Below, in pieces: positions 15,301 to 21,690 of a stretch of 27,576 nucleotides of DNA. This DNA comes from an uncultured Eubacteriales bacterium (GTDB lineage Bacteria > Bacillota > Clostridia > Oscillospirales > CAG-272), in the NCBI GenBank assembly GCA_900547725.1, contig URHR01000021.1, forward strand, positions 1 through 27,576, given 5' to 3'. The first letter of the stretch is position 1. Each line of letters begins with the position of its first letter. Made by a program: the position numbers and the translations under genes. Below the pieces are notes generated by a model. The model saw nothing but the letters and a program-made list of their open reading frames with translations. It had not been told where the DNA came from and did not search any database.

Positions 15301-16169
15301 GCTATAACATCGGCTCTGTCACTGCGCGCGACGGCGCGGTCGGCGGCATTGTCGGACACCTTGCGGCAGGCAACAACGGAACTGCGGTTGCGGTCACGGT
15401 TTCCGACTGCTACAATGCGGGAACGGTGACGGCAGGCGACAACGCGGGCGGTATCGTGGGCAGAGTGCAGGACGGCAACGTCATCCGCAACTGCTACAAT
15501 ATCGGCGCGGTGACAGTCAACGGCGAGAACATTCTCGACGGAGCGGGCGGAATTGTCAGTCTGCTGACCTCGGGAAGCACGGTGGAGAACTGCTACTACG
15601 ATTCCGCGCTGACCGCGCAAGGCGTATCGAACGGAATCGATGCGGCGGGCGACCGCACGGCGGAGGAGCTGAAATCCGCCGCATTCCTTGCCCGTCTCGG
15701 GGAAGGGTTCAAACAGGATCGCTACGCATTGGAAAACGGCGGCTACCCGTTGCTTGCATGGCAAGCGACCGACGCGGCGGACGAAGCCGATGCGGTAACG
15801 GCGCAGATCGCGGCGCTCGGAGAGGTCACGCTTGAGAGCGAAACCGCCATCCGCGCGGCGCGGGAAGCATACGAAGCTCTGAACGAGGAACAAAAGGCTT
15901 GCGTTTCCGGTTTTGACCTGCTCACTGCGGCGGAAGCCCGTCTGAACAAACTGAAGGATGCAGGAAATCCCGAGCCGGAAAAGCCCGAACCCGAAAAGCC
16001 CGAGCCGGAAAAGCCGGACGACGGGGAGAGCAAGGCAAGCGACAAAACGGTGTCGACGATGCTGTTGGCAATTCTGGTTGGCGAAACGGTGATTCTGATT
16101 CTGCTTGCGGCAGGCGTTGTGATGCTTCTCGGATCGGTTCGGAAGCATAAGGACAATTTCTGGAACTGA
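12366..16169 (+). CDS. Surface protein: GLUG-like repeats, alpha6/alpha6 barrel (transcobalamin alpha-like), Ig-like domain, C-terminal membrane anchor
   Basis: 1267 aa. Order of parts: signal peptide (1-28, ending AVMA); GLUG-like repeats (about 74-300; VGGVVGSVNG, NCYNAGTVTG and similar); an alpha6/alpha6 barrel of the prenyltransferase-repeat type (about 320-670; KATEWHR, PINLIADGSYN, QGLNGWIWGLIAMDT, DVDMTAMAIQALAPYYN, GGYTSWGTDNAES); a helical stretch; an Ig-like domain (about 748-820); a second GLUG-like block (825-1130); a helical FIVAR-like segment; three PEPEK repeats; a membrane helix (about 1232-1257) with a basic tail. No LPXTG motif is seen. The barrel fold is that of the alpha domain of intrinsic factor and transcobalamin. 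GGGAG lies nine bases before the ATG. Control by the cobalamin riboswitch suggests B12 capture; carbohydrate or matrix binding is possible for the repeats. Confidence 0.78.
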   Translation: MKRRIKQLLAWLLALALMLSVVPLAVMAGAEETDTVIASYEDLMAFADAVRDGDTFEGRTVTLTVNVYLGGESNPWTAIGTSATPFRGIFDGGYHVVSGLYSSVGFFGNVNGGTVKNLVVRGEVKGSSNVAGVVGKLTAGTVRNCGNEADVSGGANVGGVVGSVNGNCTVSGCYNKGAVTGTTGYIGGVTGQHWRAGVVENCYNAGTVTGPATVGGVTGGHKAASPVLNNCYNAGKMVDSAGSGNNIGAVLGASRGSNTNCYYIRETGTDSKSGVTEAETLTAAMLGDAFADGENLPVLAWEASVCTDSPVRPAFAEGSERSAQLAAYIRAAVKSAKTKGGIGGSLLGDEKYLSGVSSTATDWMALAMGRFGYSDDAYVYMIDDGTGYTDYLAAMRTYIEQTYAANNGVLHSVKATEWHRAVVAIAALGGDPTNFGTYNGQPINLIADGSYNCALREGPGTQGLNGWIWGLIAMDTVRAEVPENAKYPRARFITEILRMQLTDGVNGNAFGGWVLGGYGTQSDVDMTAMAIQALAPYYNDDTVYTYTNGNSETEVSATVRECVDAALDVLGKKQNENGGYTSWGTDNAESVAQVIVALCSLGIDPVKDERFVTAEGKTLLDGLLAFRLPEGGFCHTAGGGWNSMANDQSTYALVSYWRFENRLRALYDMRGEMTGTDSEAVAAAETAIAAAKDPMAAGYKAGLKAALAACRAVPEAERRYIRGYAALAEAIATVGGEAELDTDKPFAVSVSVTKAPDRIRYTEGDGFDPTGLVITATYSDGRTEPVTDYRLSAPEKLTVADTTVTVFYGALRTSFAIEVTERTPWGGSGTAEDPYRIGTAEELAALGEKVAKGNPYTDVTFVLTANIDLSDYPDWKPIGKDSAQFDGIFDGRGYAIDNLYSKNGGLFGTVCANAVIRNVGVASGQIGSENLSFMGAIAKWSNGADFINCWNGADILCSGWSGGIVGTVRDGGESVIKGCYNIGSVTARDGAVGGIVGHLAAGNNGTAVAVTVSDCYNAGTVTAGDNAGGIVGRVQDGNVIRNCYNIGAVTVNGENILDGAGGIVSLLTSGSTVENCYYDSALTAQGVSNGIDAAGDRTAEELKSAAFLARLGEGFKQDRYALENGGYPLLAWQATDAADEADAVTAQIAALGEVTLESETAIRAAREAYEALNEEQKACVSGFDLLTAAEARLNKLKDAGNPEPEKPEPEKPEPEKPDDGESKASDKTVSTMLLAILVGETVILILLAAGVVMLLGSVRKHKDNFWN
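15969..16013 (+). repeat. Three 15-base tandem repeats encoding PEPEK
   Basis: Three direct copies of a 15-base unit encode a proline/charged spacer just before the membrane helix of the first operon protein, probably a cell-wall-spanning stalk. Confidence 0.85.
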
Positions 16170-16190
16170 AAGATGAGATGAAAAGATGAG

Positions 16191-17492
16191 ATGATGAAAA
16201 AAAGACTTCGTTTGGCGGCGCTCGGGTGCTGTCTGGCGCTTCTGCTCGGTCTGTTCTTTGCGGTTTCCGCGGCGGCGCTGTCCGGACCGTCCCTGTACAC
16301 CACGCTGACCGACCATGCCGTTCAGCGCGGGAGCAGAAAGACCTTTGACGTCTGGGCAAGAAATGCGGGCGGCGAAAAGATCCGCGCAACCGTCCGCCAC
16401 AACGGCGAGATTCTGGAGCCGACTTGGGATGACGACGAAAAGGCAAGCTATACGCTGCACTTTACCGAAGAGGGGGAGAACCTTGTAACGGTCTCCGCCT
16501 CGTCGGACGGTGGAAAGCGCACGGAGCTGACCTATCAGATCACCTACCTTCCCGCAGAGGCGGGCGAGGAGATCGGCAGGGCAATCTGGAGCGTGGAACT
16601 GTTTACCGTCGGGGGCGGCTATCTGATCGCACCGACCGAGGTGTCGATCCGGGAGGGCGAGACTGCGGCGGAACAGCTGTTGCGCCTGCTCGCGAAAAAC
16701 GGCTTTGTCGGCTACTACGGTGGGAGCGTGAAGGAATCCTTCTATCTTGCCTACATTGCGGACGGCACGGCGGCGGGGGAGACTTACAACAACTACCGCC
16801 GCAGTGACCTGCCCGCAGTCCCGCGCGGGTTGGGGCTGACTCCCGAAATTCCAGACCTGCTGAAGCCGTATCTGAGGGAGACCATGACCTATTTTGACCC
16901 GGACGACTATGCGAAGAACAGCAAGGGCTACCTCGGGGAATTCGCGTTTACCAACGGTTCGGGGTGGATGTACGCGGTCAACAACGTCTTTCCGAATGTC
17001 GGATTTGCGGATTGCTATCTCTCCGACGGCGACGTGGTGCGCGTGCAGTTCACGTTGGGCTACGGCGCGGACATCGGCGGCGCGGCGGCGCTCGGAACGG
17101 AAGCGGGCGGGGGCGGCTACTACGCCGTTGCGAACAAAGACGCGCTGACGCGGGAAATCTGCAACGCCCAAAAAGCGGATTTGCTTGCGTACGGAAACAT
17201 TTCCGACGCTTATGAAGCGGCGCTTGCGGTCATGGCAACGCTCAACGCAACGCAGGAGGCGGTGGACTCCGCCGCAAACGAATTGGCAAAAGCCATGAAG
17301 CATCCCATTGCAACCATGCTCCCGGATAACGAAGGGGAGTCGCGCCCCACGCCCGCGCAACCCGGATCGTACGGACAGCCCGATTCCCCGGAGCATGAAA
17401 GCGCCTGCTTTGCTTCGGTCACGCCGTGGGCGGCTGTGTGGCTTTTGCCTGCGGCGGGTCTGGCGCTTGTACACAGGAGAAAACGGACATGA
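16191..17492 (+). CDS. Membrane-anchored DUF4430 (transcobalamin beta-like) protein
   Basis: 433 aa. Signal peptide (1-29, AVSAAA); an Ig-like domain (about 32-120); a DUF4430 domain (about 132-296) with the signature SGWMYAVNNVFPNVGFADCY near 257-276 followed by LSDGDVVRVQF; a helical FIVAR-like segment (about 315-370); a membrane helix (about 412-428) with tail HRRKRT. DUF4430 is the Pfam family named for the C-terminal beta domain of transcobalamin and intrinsic factor, which caps cobalamin against the alpha barrel. The gene begins 21 bases after the preceding stop within a repeated AGATGAGATGA stretch and lacks a strong ribosome binding site, so coupling to the upstream gene is likely. 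ATG at 16191 or 16194 is possible. It overlaps the next gene by four bases. Confidence 0.82.
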   Translation: MMKKRLRLAALGCCLALLLGLFFAVSAAALSGPSLYTTLTDHAVQRGSRKTFDVWARNAGGEKIRATVRHNGEILEPTWDDDEKASYTLHFTEEGENLVTVSASSDGGKRTELTYQITYLPAEAGEEIGRAIWSVELFTVGGGYLIAPTEVSIREGETAAEQLLRLLAKNGFVGYYGGSVKESFYLAYIADGTAAGETYNNYRRSDLPAVPRGLGLTPEIPDLLKPYLRETMTYFDPDDYAKNSKGYLGEFAFTNGSGWMYAVNNVFPNVGFADCYLSDGDVVRVQFTLGYGADIGGAAALGTEAGGGGYYAVANKDALTREICNAQKADLLAYGNISDAYEAALAVMATLNATQEAVDSAANELAKAMKHPIATMLPDNEGESRPTPAQPGSYGQPDSPEHESACFASVTPWAAVWLLPAAGLALVHRRKRT

Positions 17493-19360
17493 AAAAGCGG
17501 GTTGTTTGCGCGCTTCTCGGCTTGTTGCTCCTGCTCTCTGTCATTCGGTTTCCGGTTGCGTCGGATTCTGCCGGGGACACGGTTCTGACCGTTGCGGCGG
17601 GCATCATCGCGTGGAAGAAGGCGGACAACGGCGCCGCGCCGGACGGGTATCTCCTGAACGACAGCTATCTCGCGCTTGCGGGAACTACCCCCGGGGACTG
17701 GTATCCCATCGGGCTTGGCAGGCTCGGGATTGCGGACAACAACGCCGCCTATCTTGCGGTCATCCGCGACAAGGTGGAGGCGCGCTACCGTCAGCCGGGG
17801 AAACTCAGCTCGGCAAAGGCGACCGAGTGGCACCGGATTACGCTTGCCGTGCTTGCCATGGGCGGCGACCCGACGGCGCTCGGAATCGACGCGGACGGGA
17901 ACCCCATCAACCTGATTGCGGACGGAATTTATGACCGCGGCAGGACAACGTCGCTCGGCAGACAGGGACTGAACGGTTGGATCTGGGGTCTGATCGCACT
18001 GGACAGCCTGCGCTACGAAATCCCGGACGGCGCGTTTTACTCCCGCGATGAGATTCTGCTCGAGATTCTGCGCAGGCAGCTCCCCGACGGCGGCTTTGCG
18101 CTGAGCGGAAGCACTGCCGACCCGGACATGACCGCCATGGCACTGCAGGCGCTCGCGCCGTACTACAACAGCGAAAAGTCCTACGTCTATGTGCAGAAGG
18201 CGCGCGGTGAAACCGTTACGAAAACCGTGCGGCAGGTTGCGGACGAGGCAATCGACTGCCTCTCGGCGTTGCAGCTTGACACGGGGGACTTTACCAGTTG
18301 GGGAACAGAGAACGTGGAGAGCACCGATCAGGTTACCGTGGCGCTCTGCTCGCTCGGCATCGACCCGCTGACCGACCCGCGGTTTATCAAGAACGGGAAC
18401 ACGCTTCTGGACGGCATTCTGCGCTATCGGATGGAGGACGGCGGCTTTGTGCATTCCTACACCTACGACCCCAATAACCCCACCTCGCACCCCGACTGTT
18501 CCAACAGCATGGCAGGGGAGCAAACGCTCTATACCATGGCGGCGCTGTGGCGGCAGAAAAGCGGAATGCGGACGTTGTACGATTTCCGCCCCGAGCAGAG
18601 CGCGGAATTGCGGGCACGGATTGCGGAGTTGGAGGAGGGGATCACGGCAATCGGGGACGGCACCTCTGCGGAGACCCTGCCCCGCCTTCTGACCGCTTTT
18701 TACGCCCTGCCCGAGACCGAACGGTGCTATGTAACCGGCTATTGGGCGCTTTCGGACGCGGCGCGCGCGGCAGGCGTGGACGTGGACGGGATCGCGGATA
18801 CCACGCAGGTGGTTGAAAGCCCGGACGACACGCCCGACGATCGCCCGCTCCTGTCCTTTACGCTCTCCGACCGCGCGGCGGCAGACGCGCTGCCCGAGCG
18901 GCTTACAACCGAGCAGTATGTAACGGTTACAACGCTGTTGGATAAACTGCGGCAGTGCGAGGAATTCGACGGGATGGAGCGCTATCTTGCCGAATTGTCT
19001 GCGGCAAAGCGGGAGATTGCGGCGATTCAGGCGGAGATCGACAGCATCAACGCCGAGGTGCGGGAAAAGCTCTATCCTTTCGACGGTATCACGCTCAAGG
19101 ACAGGAAAACCGTGAACGGGATTGTGGCGCGTTACAATGCGCTGAGCGAATACGACCGCACGCAGATCGAGCGTTGGGAGGATGTCGTCAAGACCAAGAC
19201 CAAGTTGGATAACATTCTGCGCGGCATTGTCATCGGCGTTGCGCTGTCGGTGATTGCGGCGGTTGTGGCGGTTTTTCTCGTGCGGCGCATCCGCAGACGG
19301 CGGCATCGCAAAGAGCGGGAAATGGAAGAGCTTGCCGCCCGGTATCGGGACGAACTGTAA
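17489..19360 (+). CDS. Membrane-anchored alpha6/alpha6 barrel (transcobalamin alpha-like) protein
   Basis: 623 aa. N-terminal signal sequence (1 to about 24), then an alpha6/alpha6 barrel (about 35-365) clearly paralogous to that of the first operon gene: SAKATEWHR (108-116), GGDPT (125-129), PINLIADG (139-146), QGLNGWIWGLIALD (159-172), DPDMTAMALQALAPYYN (211-227), TSWGTENVES (269-278), VALCSLGIDP (284-293). A helical region and a C-terminal membrane helix (about 579-598) with a very basic tail follow. It lacks the GLUG-like and Ig-like parts of its paralogue, so this is the minimal alpha-type component. The ATG overlaps the preceding stop (ATGA at 17489-17492), with AGGAGA eight bases upstream, indicating tight co-translation with the DUF4430 gene. 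A terpene-cyclase activity is unlikely because the protein is extracellular and I see no DXDD motif. Confidence 0.82.
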   Translation: MKKRVVCALLGLLLLLSVIRFPVASDSAGDTVLTVAAGIIAWKKADNGAAPDGYLLNDSYLALAGTTPGDWYPIGLGRLGIADNNAAYLAVIRDKVEARYRQPGKLSSAKATEWHRITLAVLAMGGDPTALGIDADGNPINLIADGIYDRGRTTSLGRQGLNGWIWGLIALDSLRYEIPDGAFYSRDEILLEILRRQLPDGGFALSGSTADPDMTAMALQALAPYYNSEKSYVYVQKARGETVTKTVRQVADEAIDCLSALQLDTGDFTSWGTENVESTDQVTVALCSLGIDPLTDPRFIKNGNTLLDGILRYRMEDGGFVHSYTYDPNNPTSHPDCSNSMAGEQTLYTMAALWRQKSGMRTLYDFRPEQSAELRARIAELEEGITAIGDGTSAETLPRLLTAFYALPETERCYVTGYWALSDAARAAGVDVDGIADTTQVVESPDDTPDDRPLLSFTLSDRAAADALPERLTTEQYVTVTTLLDKLRQCEEFDGMERYLAELSAAKREIAAIQAEIDSINAEVREKLYPFDGITLKDRKTVNGIVARYNALSEYDRTQIERWEDVVKTKTKLDNILRGIVIGVALSVIAAVVAVFLVRRIRRRRHRKEREMEELAARYRDEL

Positions 19361-19378
19361 TGAAAGGAGGGGAAAACC

Positions 19379-19933
19379 GTGAAAAAGGATATTCTTGCGA
19401 TTTTTGTCATCGTTCTGCTGGTTGCGGTGGTCATCAGCGGAACAGAGATTCAGTCAGTGGATGAATACTATCTTACGCACATCGACGATATCACGCCGGA
19501 GAGCGAAACGGTGATCCTCTCCATCCGTTGCGATACGGTTCTGCAGAATTACGACGATCTCGATCCCGCCCTGCAAAGCGACGAATTCGTCCCGCCTGAC
19601 GGCGTGATTCTGCCGCCGACCGAGTATGTCCTCCGCCCGGGGGACACCGTGTTCGATATTCTTGACCGCGCGGCGCGATACAATAAGATTCAGATGGAGT
19701 ATCAGGGGGCAAGCGAAAACAGTTTCGGGAGCGCCTACATTCAGGGAATCCATTACCTCTATGAATTCTCCTGCGGACCGCTTTCGGGGTGGATGTACCG
19801 CGTGGACGGCGAGTTTCCGAATTACGGCTGTTCCAAATACGTCCTGCGCGACGGGCAGACCGTGGAGTGGGTCTATACCTGCGACCTCGGCAACGACGTC
19901 GGTTGCGTCTGGATGGAGGGCGGCGCTCAGTGA
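19379..19933 (+). CDS. Minimal DUF4430 (transcobalamin beta-like) protein, N-terminally anchored
   Basis: 184 aa. One N-terminal hydrophobic segment (about 5-20) without a clear cleavage site, then a single DUF4430 domain: LSIRCDTVLQNYDDL, YVLRPGDTVFDILDRAAR, GIHYLYEFSCGPLSGWMYRV and FPNYGCSKYVLRDGQTVEW. The GWMY(R/A)V..xFPN.G pattern is shared with the second operon gene, so the two are paralogous in this domain. The start is GTG at 19379, preceded by AAAGGAGGGG at a seven-base distance. It is the last gene of the operon, 18 bases after the barrel gene, and is followed by a strong hairpin. As the partner of the preceding barrel protein it would supply the cap half of a two-chain cobalamin site; this is inference. 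Confidence 0.85.
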   Translation: MKKDILAIFVIVLLVAVVISGTEIQSVDEYYLTHIDDITPESETVILSIRCDTVLQNYDDLDPALQSDEFVPPDGVILPPTEYVLRPGDTVFDILDRAARYNKIQMEYQGASENSFGSAYIQGIHYLYEFSCGPLSGWMYRVDGEFPNYGCSKYVLRDGQTVEWVYTCDLGNDVGCVWMEGGAQ

Positions 19934-19940
19934 AGGCACG

Positions 19941-19967
19941 AAAAAAAGCGGGCGTTCAGCCGCCCGC
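19941..19967 (-). terminator. Minus-strand intrinsic terminator
   Basis: On the minus strand, GCGGGCG and CGCCCGC pair around a six-base loop and are followed by seven T. It would stop leftward transcripts of the ABC transporter operon that pass the 20055-20099 hairpin. Confidence 0.72.
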
Positions 19968-20054
19968 CGGTAAGACAGTAAAATCTAAGGCATTACCGCG
20001 GAATTCCGACGGCACGAATCACAACTGGAAGAGTCGAATTTTTCGTCAGACGAT

Positions 20055-20099
20055 ACAAAAATCCTTGCCTGTAGCTCGGCTACAGGCAAGGATTTTTGT
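20055..20099. terminator. Long perfect hairpin between convergent operons
   Basis: A 21-bp stem without mismatch (20055-20075 with 20079-20099) has a three-base TCG loop. The ends are ACAAAAA and TTTTTGT, so it can terminate both the cobalamin operon and the oncoming ABC transporter operon. Confidence 0.88.
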
Positions 20100-20158
20100 G
20101 AAGGATCACGGAAAAGACGCGGGTAAGTGTGTCAATCGTGAATTGAGCGGGGATGCCT

Positions 20159-20899
20159 TTATTCGGTTTTCAGATAGCGGCTTAAAAATTCGCGGGTGCG
20201 GGGGTGCTTGGGAGAGCCGAACAACTCCCCGGGCGCGCCTTCCTCGGCAATCACGCCGCCGTCCATGAAGATCACGCGGTCGGATACGTCGCGGGCGAAT
20301 GCCATTTCATGCGTGACCACCACCATGGTCATGCCAGACTGCGCCAGTTTTTTCATGACTTCCAATACTTCTCCCACCATTTCGGGATCAAGCGCCGAGG
20401 TCGGCTCGTCGAACAGGATGACATCGGGGCGCATGGAAAGCGCACGGGCGATGGCAACCCGTTGTTTCTGTCCGCCCGAGAGTTGCGCGGGGCGGGCGTT
20501 GGCATAGGCGGACATTCCCACCTTTTCCAGATATTCGAGCGCAATCCGCTTCGCCTCGGCGCGCGGGCGCTTCAGCACCACGGTCTGCGGGCGCACGCAG
20601 TTTTCCAGTGCGGTCATGTTCCCGAACAGATTGAACTGCTGAAACACCATTTCCACCTTGGCGCGGAACGCAGAAAGGTTCACACCCGGATCGGTGATGG
20701 GCTTGCCCTCGTAAAGAATCGTTCCGCCGGTCGGTTCTTCCAACAGGTTGATGCAGCGGAGCATGGTGCTTTTTCCCGAGCCGGACGACCCAATCACGCT
20801 GATGACTTCTCCGCGATGAACGGTCAGGTTGATGCCGCGCAGAACCTCATGGTCGCCGAATGTTTTTTTCAGACCGATCAGTTCAATTACCGCTTCCAT
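20159..20899 (-). CDS. Amino acid ABC transporter ATP-binding protein (probable lysine importer)
   Basis: 246 aa. This is the cytoplasmic ATPase that powers polar amino acid uptake. All motifs are present: Walker A GSSGSGKST (37-45), Q-loop FQQFNLFGN (86-94), signature LSGGQ (140-144), Walker B VILFDEP (160-166) and switch His 197. It is of the GlnQ/HisP type. GGAGG lies before the ATG, and the start overlaps the permease gene by 13 bases. It is the last gene of a three-gene operon behind a lysine riboswitch, so lysine or a close precursor is the expected substrate. Confidence 0.95.
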   Translation of the reverse strand: MEAVIELIGLKKTFGDHEVLRGINLTVHRGEVISVIGSSGSGKSTMLRCINLLEEPTGGTILYEGKPITDPGVNLSAFRAKVEMVFQQFNLFGNMTALENCVRPQTVVLKRPRAEAKRIALEYLEKVGMSAYANARPAQLSGGQKQRVAIARALSMRPDVILFDEPTSALDPEMVGEVLEVMKKLAQSGMTMVVVTHEMAFARDVSDRVIFMDGGVIAEEGAPGELFGSPKHPRTREFLSRYLKTE

Positions 20900-21669
20900 G
20901 ATTCGTCCTCCTGTTCGTGAATATGAATTTCCGCCGCAGGGTCGGACTGCGAACCGCAGATGGTATAGTTCTTCGCGCCGTCCAGTTTCCGCTCCAGAAG
21001 GCGGAGCAGGCGGGTGACGGTAAAGGTCAGGAGGAAATACAGCACGCAGATAATCAGATAGGTCTGGAAATCTTTGTGATTTCTGGTGATGATAATATTG
21101 GCCATGTAGTACAGTTCCATGACGCCGATGACGTTCAGTACCGAGGTGTCCTTGATGTTGATCACAAATTCGTTGCTGACCGACGGCAGGATGTTCCGCA
21201 ACGCCTGCGGCAGAATGACATGAACCATTGCCTGCGCGTGGGTCATGCCGACCGAATATGCGCCCTCGGTCTGCCCGCGATCCACCGAAATGATGCCGCC
21301 GCGCACGATTTCCGCCATATAAGCGCCCGTGTTGATGGACACGATGAAGATGCCTGCGGGAATCAGCGGCAGGGTCTGCCCGCCGTTCAGAAACGCGTAG
21401 CCCCAGAAGATGACCACTGCCTGCACCATCATCGGAGTAGAGCGGAAGATTTCGATATACGCCGCAAGCAGACCGTTCAGCACGCGGTGCAAAGCGCGCA
21501 GCACGCGGTTCTGCGAGAGCGGGGCGGTTCGCACAACGCCGACCAGAAGTCCGATCAGCAGTCCCGCCACAGTGCCCGTCAGCGCAATGAGCATGGTATA
21601 TCCCACGCCCGAGAGCAGTTGCGGGTAATAATCGGCAAGAATTTTGCCTGTTTGCTTCAGAAATTCCAC
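20887..21669 (-). CDS. Amino acid ABC transporter permease (HisM/GlnP type)
   Basis: 260 aa. Several membrane helices are visible, for example GYTMLIALTGTVAGLLIGLL, AVVIFWGYAFL and ICVLYFLLTFTV. The cytoplasmic EAA-type loop that docks on the ATPase is present: GMTHAQAMVHVILPQALRNI, followed by LPSVSNEFV. FRSTPMMVQ is a family marker. The start codon is GTG at 21669 with AAGGAG eight to nine bases upstream. The gene begins 21 bases after the binding-protein stop, inside the lysine-riboswitch operon. Confidence 0.93.
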   Translation of the reverse strand: MEFLKQTGKILADYYPQLLSGVGYTMLIALTGTVAGLLIGLLVGVVRTAPLSQNRVLRALHRVLNGLLAAYIEIFRSTPMMVQAVVIFWGYAFLNGGQTLPLIPAGIFIVSINTGAYMAEIVRGGIISVDRGQTEGAYSVGMTHAQAMVHVILPQALRNILPSVSNEFVINIKDTSVLNVIGVMELYYMANIIITRNHKDFQTYLIICVLYFLLTFTVTRLLRLLERKLDGAKNYTICGSQSDPAAEIHIHEQEDESWKR

Positions 21670-21690
21670 GGTTGTGTCTCCTTCGGGAAA

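Noticed and set aside
14310..17474. Very long open frame antisense to the riboswitch operon genes
   Set aside because: It has the Arg/His/Gln-rich composition typical of the reverse of GC-rich coding DNA, no recognisable domain, and the plus-strand proteins are clearly real. The same applies to the long antisense frames at 9893-11671, 17210-19306, 6909-8165 and 2748-4004.
17489..19360. Terpene or squalene cyclase annotation for the barrel proteins
   Set aside because: The proteins are exported, I see no DXDD or QW motifs, and they pair with DUF4430 genes under a B12 riboswitch. The shared alpha6/alpha6 fold explains the resemblance.
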